The notes beneath the pieces were generated by a model. That model had not been told where the DNA came from and did no database searches. It saw only the letters and a list, made by a program, of their open reading frames with translations. From positions 248,001 through 312,000 of the forward strand of contig NZ_AOGX02000008.1 of assembly GCF_000332475.2 (NCBI RefSeq): a stretch of DNA of 64,000 nt, written 5' to 3'. Position numbers and translations under genes: made by a program. The stretch comes from Leptospira yanagawae serovar Saopaulo str. Sao Paulo = ATCC 700523. GTDB lineage: Bacteria > Spirochaetota > Leptospiria > Leptospirales > Leptospiraceae. Below, in pieces: positions 7,755-15,341 of this stretch. Numbering within the stretch: the stretch's first letter is position 1; every line of letters starts with the position of its first letter.

Positions 7755-9189
7755 TTGGATTTTCCTTTTTGTACCCTTTTTTTGGTTTCCTTTATTTGCC
7801 GAAAATCAGATCACTCTCCGCTCCATTGACTTACAATCCTATCCAGAAGTGAAAGTCCGAATTCATTTCGATGGCAGAAATGAAGCAAATGATTTTACGC
7901 TATCGGAACAACTGTCCGAGACAGCTAGGCTGACTGATCATTTGTATTGGAGTCGGCATCCCGAAAAAAATCCTGTGTATTTGTATTTGTCTATTCCCAG
8001 TTATACAAATGCAGAAGACAGGCGTTGGTTACTCACTCTTGCAAGCCAGCTCGTCAAAATTTCGGAACAAAGTGGTGGGCAAACAAAACTCCATATCCAA
8101 TCAGACAATTCCTTCCATATCTTCGACCGAATCCGATCACAAGTTTTAGATGTTTCCTTTCCATATCCGAAGGAACCAGCTCCACAATTTCCGATCCGCA
8201 ATTGGGAACGATTGGTGGAGTCGATTCCAGCGATCAGTTCAAATGAAGACCATATTGTATTTTTAGTCAGTTTTTCAAAGGAATGGCCAGATCGTTTTGA
8301 GATCCCTGAATTTGCCAAACGGATCCGAGAGAAAAATTTAAAACTCATAGTTCTTTCACCTAACTCACTTGAAGCGAATAAATTGGTAAGTTATGCGAAA
8401 GGAAATTATTACTCCATTTCAAAACAGGAAAGTATTGAATCTTTATTCCGGGACATAAAAGAAACCACAAATCCTGATTGGATTTTGACATATGTTTCTC
8501 CTTGGAAATTGTCACTCTGGAAAGAGAATGTAGTCATTGGAACAGTCAGTTCTGCGAACACTGGTATCAATTTTGAGTTCCAATACGAAATTACACCATT
8601 CCAAACCATTTACCGAACCGTTTCCGATCCCATGGTTTTTTTTCCTGTGAGTTTATTTCTCATCTTACTTTGTTTGGCGGCTTTGTATTACCTTCGTGGG
8701 TATGAAAGGACCCAAACGAATCGTACGGCAAACCTTCCCGTGGAACCAGTTTCCCTAGTAGAGACATTTGAACGAAAGGATGAACTTGCCGTTTACGACC
8801 GAATGTATGGTGAAACCTTAGAGAAAGCTGCAAAAGACAGAGAAATCGCCCTTCTAACGAAAGAAAAGGAAAGTTTACCAGGAACTTCCTATACCTATGC
8901 AGTCCTGCAAGTTTGTGAAGGGAACCAATTGTATGAACCAGTCCCACTCCAATGGAACGAAATGACCATCGGTAATTTTGAATCCAATCACATTGTCCTC
9001 CATGATCCAAGCGTTTCCGGTCTTCACGCAAAGATAAAAAATCGAAAAGGGAAGTATATATTGTTTGATTGTGTCTCGGAGGCAGGTGTATACTTAAACG
9101 GCCGAAAATTATTACGTCCGAAAGTGTTACACCATTTGGACGAAATCCAAATAGGGAAAACCATCCTAACATTTCGAGGGAGATACTAA
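7714..9189 (+). CDS. Membrane-anchored FHA-domain protein
   Basis: A 491-aa protein in three parts. An N-terminal hydrophobic segment (FPNWIFLFVPFFWFPLFA) acts as signal peptide or anchor. A periplasmic region (about 30-300) has alternating strand/helix character like a von Willebrand A-type fold, although no clear MIDAS motif is visible. A transmembrane helix lies near 306-328. The cytoplasmic tail ends in a forkhead-associated domain (about 407-485) with the pattern IGNFESNHIVL...SVSGLHAKI...GVYLNGR, which should bind phosphothreonine. It may link an envelope event to cytoplasmic Ser/Thr phosphorylation; that is inference. ATG 7714 gives a good signal segment and overlaps the ABC gene by 41 bp. 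Confidence 0.8.
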   Translation: MENNLRKPRFYFPNWIFLFVPFFWFPLFAENQITLRSIDLQSYPEVKVRIHFDGRNEANDFTLSEQLSETARLTDHLYWSRHPEKNPVYLYLSIPSYTNAEDRRWLLTLASQLVKISEQSGGQTKLHIQSDNSFHIFDRIRSQVLDVSFPYPKEPAPQFPIRNWERLVESIPAISSNEDHIVFLVSFSKEWPDRFEIPEFAKRIREKNLKLIVLSPNSLEANKLVSYAKGNYYSISKQESIESLFRDIKETTNPDWILTYVSPWKLSLWKENVVIGTVSSANTGINFEFQYEITPFQTIYRTVSDPMVFFPVSLFLILLCLAALYYLRGYERTQTNRTANLPVEPVSLVETFERKDELAVYDRMYGETLEKAAKDREIALLTKEKESLPGTSYTYAVLQVCEGNQLYEPVPLQWNEMTIGNFESNHIVLHDPSVSGLHAKIKNRKGKYILFDCVSEAGVYLNGRKLLRPKVLHHLDEIQIGKTILTFRGRY

Positions 9190-9190
9190 G

Positions 9191-10018
9191 ATGTTACAAC
9201 GAAAGAATCAATTCAAGGTTGGAAGTTTCCTATTGGGATTTACGATTCTTGTTTCCTTTTGTTCGGGACAAACTTCCAATAATGATACGGCAACTTCATT
9301 ATTTTTAGCAAAGGAAACGGGAGAAAATGGGTGTACGGTGGCAGGCCTCGGTTCCCAACTGAAGGCGGGTTACACGGGGATCACAACAAGTTCGCAATCT
9401 GTTTCATTTTTACTTGCTGGTGATACCTATTATGCTGTCCTACAAATCAAAGGCGCTCAAATTGGCACACGTGTCGTACTTTCACGTTATGCGAAAGTAG
9501 CTGTTTATACCTCCACAAGTTGCCCATTGGAATTAAATATTGCTCCTCTTGCCAAAGAAGGAACTGAATATACAAAAACTGATTCGCCCCAGACGATCAT
9601 TAGTTTTACAAAATCCGGAAGTTATCTTTTGTATCTGTACCAAAAGGAAAGTGGAACAACAAATCCACTCTCTGTTCTTACCGATGGAACCGCGGTGCAA
9701 ACTGTATCTGATTCGGACCTTACTGACTTGTTGAATGGTGGTTCAACAAAAACTTTCAAATTTGCGTGTGATGTCGGTGGTGGAGTCTGCCAAAACTACT
9801 ACGGTTATCTGACAAGTTGCCTATCAGGAACCAAACAGACTTCCAAATGTACAGAAACAGGTGTCGTTGGTTCTTGTAAAGTCACCCAATCCAGTGTTGG
9901 TTTCATTATCAGTGTCTATACGGCCCCATTGACCGGTGGAGGTGGAGGAACTGCCGCCACACATTGTTCTGGTATCTCTGGCAGTTATGTAGACGGCTCG
10001 ACTGTCCAAACTCCATAA
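9191..10018 (+). CDS. Putative lipoprotein, Cys- and Gly/Thr-rich, unknown function
   Basis: A 275-aa product with a lipoprotein signal: basic MLQRKNQFK, hydrophobic VGSFLLGFTILVSF, then Cys24 in LVSFC, a spirochaete-type lipobox with a bulky residue before Cys. The mature part is rich in Thr, Ser and Gly, with several Cys in the second half (FACDVGGGVCQNY, TSCLSG, KCTET, SCKV, THCSG) that could form disulphides in the periplasm or at the surface. A GGGGG run lies near 253. It begins one base after the FHA gene stop, so the pair is probably co-transcribed. I do not recognise the family. Confidence 0.75.
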   Translation: MLQRKNQFKVGSFLLGFTILVSFCSGQTSNNDTATSLFLAKETGENGCTVAGLGSQLKAGYTGITTSSQSVSFLLAGDTYYAVLQIKGAQIGTRVVLSRYAKVAVYTSTSCPLELNIAPLAKEGTEYTKTDSPQTIISFTKSGSYLLYLYQKESGTTNPLSVLTDGTAVQTVSDSDLTDLLNGGSTKTFKFACDVGGGVCQNYYGYLTSCLSGTKQTSKCTETGVVGSCKVTQSSVGFIISVYTAPLTGGGGGTAATHCSGISGSYVDGSTVQTP

Positions 10019-10044
10019 GAATCAATCTATTTTTTCAAATTCCC

Positions 10045-10092
10045 TGGACACAGACCCCCATGTCCGAGTTATGACTGGAAGTGGGGGAGTCT
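10045..10092 (+). promoter_or_regulatory. Structured leader masking the leuC ribosome-binding site
   Basis: GGACA (10046-10050) can pair with TGTCC (10061-10065). The loop between them contains ACCCCCA (10054-10060), which is complementary to TGGGGG (10082-10087), part of the leuC Shine-Dalgarno GGGGGAG; AGA (10052-10054) can also pair with TCT (10090-10092) past a bulge. The result is either a pseudoknot or a hairpin that would hide the ribosome-binding site. No leader peptide with Leu codons is seen. The pairing is seen in the sequence; a regulatory role is inferred. Confidence 0.35.
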
Positions 10093-10096
10093 AGTT

Positions 10097-11491
10097 ATGA
10101 AAACCATGTTTGAGAAGATTTGGAATGACCATTTGGTTCACGAGGAAGATGGGACCTGTCTCATCTACATTGACCGCCACCTCGTCCACGAAGTGACTAG
10201 CCCACAGGCCTTTGAAAGTTTAAAACTAACCAATCGAAAGGTCAGACGTCCAGATGCTACTTTTGCGACCATGGACCATAACGTATCCACAAGGACTAGA
10301 GATTGGAAGTCTGTGGATCCTATTTCCGTTTTGCAAATGCAAACGTTAATGGACAATTGCAAAGAGAACGGAATTACATTATTTGATATCAACCACCCTG
10401 ACAATGGAATCGTCCATGTTGTGGCACCAGAACTTGGTCTCACGCACCCTGGCATGACGATCGTTTGTGGTGACTCTCACACGGCAACCCATGGTGCCTT
10501 TGGAGCCCTTGCCTTTGGAATTGGAACATCTGAAGTGGAACATGTGCTCGCCACACAAACCCTTGTCCAAAAGAAACCGAAAACCTTAGAAATCCGAGTG
10601 GATGGAAAACTTTCACCTCTTGTTTCTGCAAAAGACATCGTTCTTGCCATCATTGGAAAAATTGGAACTGATGGAGCGACTGGTTACGTCATTGAATTCA
10701 CAGGAGAAGCGATTCGTTCTCTCAGTATGGAAGGGCGGATGACGATTTGTAATATGGCGATTGAAGCTGGTGCCAGAGCAGGGCTTATCTCTCCGGATGA
10801 AACAACAATTAACTACATCAAAGGTCGTGATTATGCACCGAAAGGTGAGGCATTTGAAGTAGCGGCTGCTAAATGGAAATCCTATGCCACTGACCCAGGT
10901 GCCAAGTTTGATAAAACAGTCACACTGAACGCCAATGACATTGCACCAATGGTTTCTTGGGGTACATCTCCTGGACAAGTGATTCCAGTGACAGCGACAG
11001 TACCTAGTCCCAATGATTTTTCCGATCCAGTACAAAAAAAATCAGCAGAATCGGCACTTGCGTATATGGATTTGAAACCAGGCCAAAAACTTTCCGAAGT
11101 AAAAGTAAATAAAGTATTCATTGGATCGTGTACCAATTCAAGGATTGAAGACCTTCGTGTCGTAGCAGAAACCGTAAAAGGGAAAAAAGTCAGTAAAGAC
11201 GTGGAAGCAATCATAGTGCCAGGTTCAGGCCGAGTGAAACGCCAAGCAGAGAGCGAAGGCCTCGATCAAATTTTTCTAGAAGCTGGTTTCCAATGGAGGA
11301 ACCCAGGTTGTTCCATGTGCCTTGCCATGAACGATGACGTTTTATCCCCAGGGGATCGTTGTGCCTCCACTTCCAACAGAAATTTTGAAGGAAGGCAAGG
11401 GAAAGGGGGAAGGACTCATTTAGTGGGACCTGCCATGGCGGCAGCTGTAGCCGTTGAAGGACATTTTGTAGACATTCGGGAGTGGAAATAA
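10097..11491 (+). CDS. leuC: 3-isopropylmalate dehydratase, large subunit
   Basis: With LeuD it isomerises 2-isopropylmalate to 3-isopropylmalate in leucine synthesis, and in Leptospira the same enzyme class can serve the citramalate route to isoleucine. The 464-aa length is normal. Aconitase-family marks are [20 protein letters not shown] (about 130), the cluster ligand Cys in [13 protein letters not shown] (about 346) and the CSMC pair in [11 protein letters not shown] (about 405), which together hold the 4Fe-4S cluster. ATG 10097 has a strong GGGGGAG upstream; ATG 10106 is possible. leuD follows after one base. Confidence 0.97.
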   Translation: MKTMFEKIWNDHLVHEEDGTCLIYIDRHLVHEVTSPQAFESLKLTNRKVRRPDATFATMDHNVSTRTRDWKSVDPISVLQMQTLMDNCKENGITLFDINHPDNGIVHVVAPELGLTHPGMTIVCGDSHTATHGAFGALAFGIGTSEVEHVLATQTLVQKKPKTLEIRVDGKLSPLVSAKDIVLAIIGKIGTDGATGYVIEFTGEAIRSLSMEGRMTICNMAIEAGARAGLISPDETTINYIKGRDYAPKGEAFEVAAAKWKSYATDPGAKFDKTVTLNANDIAPMVSWGTSPGQVIPVTATVPSPNDFSDPVQKKSAESALAYMDLKPGQKLSEVKVNKVFIGSCTNSRIEDLRVVAETVKGKKVSKDVEAIIVPGSGRVKRQAESEGLDQIFLEAGFQWRNPGCSMCLAMNDDVLSPGDRCASTSNRNFEGRQGKGGRTHLVGPAMAAAVAVEGHFVDIREWK

Positions 11492-11492
11492 G

Positions 11493-12119
11493 ATGAAAGC
11501 ATTTACCAAATTAAAAGGGATCGCAGCCCTTCTTGACAAAGCAAACGTAGATACCGACCAAATCATCCCGAAACAATTCCTTCGTAAAATCGAAAGGTCT
11601 GGTTTTGGAAAACATTTGTTCCATGATTGGAGGTTCTTAGATGATGCAGGACAAAAACCAAATCCTGATTTCGTTCTCAATGCTCCCAGATACCAAGGTG
11701 CCAATATCCTAGTCACTCGAGACAATTTTGGATGTGGTTCTTCCAGAGAACATGCACCATGGGCCTTGGAAGACTACGGCTTTCGGTCGATCTTATCCCC
11801 TTCTTTTGCGGATATCTTTTACAATAACTGTTTCAAAAATGGAATGTTACCAATCGTTTTACCAGAATCGCAAATTGAAGAAATTTTCCAGGTGATTGAT
11901 AAAAAACCGGGAGCCAATTTAGAAATTGATTTGGAAAACCAAGTTGTGGTTACAGAGGAAGGAAAAAAATATCCATTTGAAGTGGATGCTTTCCGTAAAC
12001 ATTGCCTTTTGAATGGTTTAGATGACATCGGACTTACCCTCCAAAAAGCAGATTTTATTCAAAAATTTGAAGAAAAGAACCAAAAAGAAGTTCCCTGGTT
12101 GTACAGAAAGAGTGTATAA
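11493..12119 (+). CDS. leuD: 3-isopropylmalate dehydratase, small subunit
   Basis: Swivel-domain partner of LeuC, 208 aa, normal length. The N terminus has the family motif [16 protein letters not shown], and the substrate-binding region reads [20 protein letters not shown] near residue 75. It lies one base after leuC and has GGAAATAAG just ahead of ATG 11493. The leuCD pair is followed after 8 bp by a secreted FKBP, so transcription probably continues. Confidence 0.97.
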   Translation: MKAFTKLKGIAALLDKANVDTDQIIPKQFLRKIERSGFGKHLFHDWRFLDDAGQKPNPDFVLNAPRYQGANILVTRDNFGCGSSREHAPWALEDYGFRSILSPSFADIFYNNCFKNGMLPIVLPESQIEEIFQVIDKKPGANLEIDLENQVVVTEEGKKYPFEVDAFRKHCLLNGLDDIGLTLQKADFIQKFEEKNQKEVPWLYRKSV

Positions 12120-12127
12120 TTAGCCCC

Positions 12128-12505
12128 ATGAAGAAGTTATTTTTGGCTCTCAGTTTTTTGATGTTTGTAACAAGTGTATCTGCTGATGAATTATTGATCC
12201 AGGACACCAAACAAGGATTAGGCAAGGAAGCGATCCGTGGAACGACTGTTCTCGTACACTACACAGGGAAATTGACCAATGGAAAGGTTTTTGATTCTTC
12301 CTTAGACCGAGGGGAACCGTTTAGTTTTCAATTGGGTCAAGGCCGAGTGATCCAAGGTTGGGAAAGGGGAATTCTTGGTATGAAAGAAGGTGGGAAACGC
12401 AAACTCACCATCCCACCTCAGTACGGTTATGGTGCTAGGGAAATGGGTCCCATTCCTGCAAATTCAACACTCATCTTCGACGTAGAATTAATAAAAGTAA
12501 AATAA
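12128..12505 (+). CDS. Periplasmic FKBP-type peptidyl-prolyl isomerase
   Basis: Speeds cis-trans isomerisation of prolyl bonds, probably in the periplasm. Residues 1-19 are a Sec signal peptide (MKKLFLALSFLMFVTSVSA). The remaining ~105 residues form a single FKBP domain with VHYTGKLTNGKVFDSSLDRG, FQLGQGRVIQGWERGILGMK and YGYGAREMGPIPANSTLIFD, covering the binding-pocket residues. There is no N-terminal dimerisation domain, so it is the short class. It sits between leuD and a CysK paralogue with almost no spacing; neither neighbour explains its role. Confidence 0.93.
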   Translation: MKKLFLALSFLMFVTSVSADELLIQDTKQGLGKEAIRGTTVLVHYTGKLTNGKVFDSSLDRGEPFSFQLGQGRVIQGWERGILGMKEGGKRKLTIPPQYGYGAREMGPIPANSTLIFDVELIKVK

Positions 12506-13507
12506 ATGATCGATCCAATTTCCAAAGGCATTGATGACTTTGGCAACAGTTTGTTGCAGGCGCTAAATAATGTACAAGGCATCTTTGGAAAGGAACTTTC
12601 AGTTGCCAAACCAATCAAAGACAATGTTTTACAATTGATTGGCAACACACCTCTCATTCGATTGAATCGAATTGGCTCTGAGTATTCGGGAGTACAATTT
12701 TACTTAAAGGCTGAATTTTTAAATCCAACAGGTTCTGCCAAAGACCGAACCGCCATAGCAATGGTGTTAGACGCTGAAAAACGTGGGAAATTAAAAAAAG
12801 GTATGCCTATCATCCTTTTAGGAGCGGGTTCGTCTTCAGTTAGTTTTACTTGGATTGGAAAGGTGAAAGGATACCCTGTGTATTGTTTAGTACCTCTTAC
12901 CACTCCACCGGAAAGGGTTCAACTTTTGAGAAGTTATGGGGCGGATGTTACCGTAACCAATGCATCTGATCCAATTAAATTAACAGAACTTGCGGATGAA
13001 AAAGCAAAGAAGTTAGGTGGTTACCTTCCTGATGAACTGGAAAACCCAGCCAATCCGAATTTCCATTTCAAAACGACTGGACCTGAAATTTGGCGGGACT
13101 TACAGGGAAAAGTGGGAGCCGTGATTTCAGCGCCTGGTTCTGGTGGTGCCATCACAGGGATTGGGCGTTACCTCAAGTCACAAGACAGAAGGGTAAAAGT
13201 CATCATTGCTGGCAAACAAAACTCACCCTTTATGGAATATGGAAAAACAGACAATCCAAAAGAAAGGGAAAGGATTAAACTTCCAGCAGTCTATGATCCC
13301 AAACTCATTGACCATTATTTTCATGTCACAAAAGATGAGGCTTTGCATTTGCAAGCAGATCTTTATGAGAAAGAAGGGATTTTTGCTGGCCTCACTACGG
13401 GAACTGTGATTACAGGTGCCTTACGATTTTCAGAAACATTATCTGAATCAGAAAAAAACGAAAGGAACCCATTTAATATCGTGATCCTTTCTCCTGATAG
13501 AGATTAG
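12506..13507 (+). CDS. PLP-dependent CysK/CBS-family protein with altered substrate loop
   Basis: Fold-type II PLP enzyme, 333 aa. About 40 extra residues precede the usual start LIGNTPLIRLNRIG. The PLP lysine is Lys79 in NPTGSAKDRTA and the phosphate loop reads APGSGGAITGIGRYL. The substrate-carboxylate loop, TSGNTG in cysteine and cystathionine synthases, is here GAGSSSVSF (about 106-115), so O-acetylserine sulphhydrylase activity cannot be assumed. KTTGPEIWRDL and GIFAGLTTGT show that the rest of the core is kept. ATG 12506 directly follows the FKBP stop. The 3' end overlaps the convergent patatin gene by 4 bp. The family is certain; the reaction is unknown. Confidence 0.85.
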   Translation: MIDPISKGIDDFGNSLLQALNNVQGIFGKELSVAKPIKDNVLQLIGNTPLIRLNRIGSEYSGVQFYLKAEFLNPTGSAKDRTAIAMVLDAEKRGKLKKGMPIILLGAGSSSVSFTWIGKVKGYPVYCLVPLTTPPERVQLLRSYGADVTVTNASDPIKLTELADEKAKKLGGYLPDELENPANPNFHFKTTGPEIWRDLQGKVGAVISAPGSGGAITGIGRYLKSQDRRVKVIIAGKQNSPFMEYGKTDNPKERERIKLPAVYDPKLIDHYFHVTKDEALHLQADLYEKEGIFAGLTTGTVITGALRFSETLSESEKNERNPFNIVILSPDRD

Positions 13508-15210
13508 GTTTTTTCGCTAAACAGTTGTTTGATTTCCTCAAGGGAACTCCTAGTAACTGTTTCTCCCAGTTCAATGAATTCTTTACTCCTCCAAAACTCA
13601 AACCAATTTGAATTGGGTAAAATAGGGTTTAAATACACATCTGCTTCTTGAGCACTGTACTTTCCAATTCGGTATTGAAGGGAATACAAACTGTTCACGA
13701 TGATATCGAATACATTCAAATTTAACATTTTATTTGTTTTCATTTCATCTTTGGAACTAGGCATGGAATTGATGGCAATGATCTTTTGGATTCCTTCTTG
13801 GGTGAGAGCGGAAACGGGAAGCGGATTCACAATCCCACCATCAACATAGGTTTTTCCATTTTCTTGTGGTTGCGGAACAAAAACTCCAGGGATGGAAATA
13901 CTTGCCATCACGGCATCGAGTACTTTTCCTTCCGATAAAACAATTTCCTGTCTAGTGGATATATCACAACTGATGAGACGAAGTTTGATGGGAAGGTCTT
14001 CAAAGTACAAATCACCTAAATACTTTTCTAAAAGTGTCCTCACATGTTTTCCATGGAGTAAACCTTGGCCCGGAAAGGATAGATCCACCAATTTAAACAT
14101 TTTAAAAAGGCTATCAATTTCGCCAAGTAAGGGAAGGATTCCTTTGTACCCAAGTCCACTGGCCCAAAAAGCACCAATGATGGCACCAATACTTGTGCCA
14201 GCGATCATATCAGGAATGATCCCTTCTTCTTCCATGACCTTCATGATCCCAACTTGGGCAAGACCGAGAGCTGCTCCTCCACCAAGGGCAACACCCATCT
14301 CCACTCCCGAAAGTTCCCTTGCTTTACGCCTGATAAAAATTTCCCATTTACCATGGTCTAAAATATCACGTATGTTTGTTTCGTGGTAGAGGATTTCGTT
14401 TTCTCTTGAGTCCTTTGTGATGGAGTCACAAAGATTGGAATCTGTGTGTTTTGAAACTAAATTTTCAATATGATCTGCCTCATCAATTAACAAGTGTTTT
14501 AACTCATTTTCTGTCTCAGGGAAAACTTCTAAAAAAATAAAGGAATGGCTGGCATAATGTTTGCCTAATGTTTCTTTGATCCTTTCTGCATCTTTGAATT
14601 TGTATGACTTCGAATGAGGGGAAGTTCCATTTCCGTTTTGAGAAAAATGTAGGATGACCGATTTTTTTCCGGATTCTAATTCTATTTTTTCAACCAATTC
14701 TGTTGCAAAACGATCCTTTATGATGGGGTCGGAATGCACCAAACAAACTACGGAATTTCGAAAGTACTCTTTGCCTCCCAAAAGTTCACTTCGTAATGAC
14801 TTCGTGAGCATTTTGGAAAAAGTGATCGATAGGTAGGGGATTTTTTGGATTAATTTTTGGAATTCGTTTTGTGAAAGAACTAAGAACCTAGATTCACTTA
14901 CTGTAACAGCTGTATGGTTGTGTTTTTCTCCTGTTAATAAGGCTTGGATGCCAAAATATTCCCCTTTTTTTAAATATTGGACTTCTTCTTCCCGTTTACC
15001 TTCTCCTTTTTTGGGAAGGAAGAGTTTGATGCCTCCGGATAAAATGAGAAACAAACTCCTATCGCCATCACCGGCAGAGAAAAGGATTTCATCTCTTTCT
15101 CGTTCTACGATGTGTACAGACTCAGCCACCCATGTTTTTTCTTTTTTAGAAAGACTACGGAAGAGGGGTAAACTTGAAACGAGATGGATTTTGCCTTCAA
15201 GATCTTTCAT
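13504..15210 (-). CDS. Patatin-like phospholipase with N-terminal cyclic-nucleotide-binding domain
   Basis: A 568-aa protein of the neuropathy-target-esterase type. Residues about 15-130 form a cNMP-binding domain (LFRSLSKKEKTWVAESV, LFLILSGGIKLFL, KKGEYFGIQALLTGE). A middle region (about 150-290) is less clear. The patatin domain (about 305-480) has the oxyanion loop LGGGAALGLAQVG, the nucleophile elbow GTSIG and the catalytic Asp in YVDGGIVNPLPV, so the Ser-Asp dyad is intact. It probably hydrolyses phospho- or lysophospholipids under nucleotide control at the inner membrane; the ligand is unknown. It is divergent from recN, 131 bp away, and convergent with the CysK paralogue. Confidence 0.9.
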   Translation of the reverse strand: MKDLEGKIHLVSSLPLFRSLSKKEKTWVAESVHIVERERDEILFSAGDGDRSLFLILSGGIKLFLPKKGEGKREEEVQYLKKGEYFGIQALLTGEKHNHTAVTVSESRFLVLSQNEFQKLIQKIPYLSITFSKMLTKSLRSELLGGKEYFRNSVVCLVHSDPIIKDRFATELVEKIELESGKKSVILHFSQNGNGTSPHSKSYKFKDAERIKETLGKHYASHSFIFLEVFPETENELKHLLIDEADHIENLVSKHTDSNLCDSITKDSRENEILYHETNIRDILDHGKWEIFIRRKARELSGVEMGVALGGGAALGLAQVGIMKVMEEEGIIPDMIAGTSIGAIIGAFWASGLGYKGILPLLGEIDSLFKMFKLVDLSFPGQGLLHGKHVRTLLEKYLGDLYFEDLPIKLRLISCDISTRQEIVLSEGKVLDAVMASISIPGVFVPQPQENGKTYVDGGIVNPLPVSALTQEGIQKIIAINSMPSSKDEMKTNKMLNLNVFDIIVNSLYSLQYRIGKYSAQEADVYLNPILPNSNWFEFWRSKEFIELGETVTRSSLEEIKQLFSEKT

Positions 15211-15291
15211 GGGGGTGCCTTTTCCACCAGAGTTTCAAAAAGGAAGGGAAGAGAAATTGAGATTTTTTAGGTTTTCTAAAAAATTTTATTG

Positions 15292-15312
15292 ACTACTTAT
15301 TTGTTAAGTAGT
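15292..15312. promoter_or_regulatory. Second inverted repeat in the recN promoter region
   Basis: ACTACTTA (15292-15299) and TAAGTAGT (15305-15312) form a perfect 8-bp inverted repeat with 5-bp spacer TTTGT. It lies immediately upstream of the LexA-type palindrome, and TTGACT (15289-15294), a possible -35 box, overlaps its left arm. It may be an operator for another regulator or part of the promoter of recN or of the divergent patatin gene. Confidence 0.5.
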
Positions 15313-15314
15313 AA

Positions 15315-15333
15315 CTGTTTGTATAGCAAACAG
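15315..15333. promoter_or_regulatory. LexA (SOS) operator of recN
   Basis: CTGTTTG (15315-15321), 5-bp spacer TATAG and CAAACAG (15327-15333) form a perfect palindrome containing TTTG-N5-CAAA, the LexA1 box form I recall for Leptospira. It ends 8 bp before the recN ATG (15342) and overlaps the Shine-Dalgarno CAGGAG, so a bound repressor would block transcription. Palindrome and position are seen; LexA binding is inferred from the known motif. Confidence 0.85.
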
Positions 15334-15341
15334 GAGTCTAT

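Noticed and set aside
10613..11035. Open minus-strand frames opposite leuC
   Set aside because: Antisense shadows of a strongly conserved gene; Cys/His/Arg-rich, no ribosome site.
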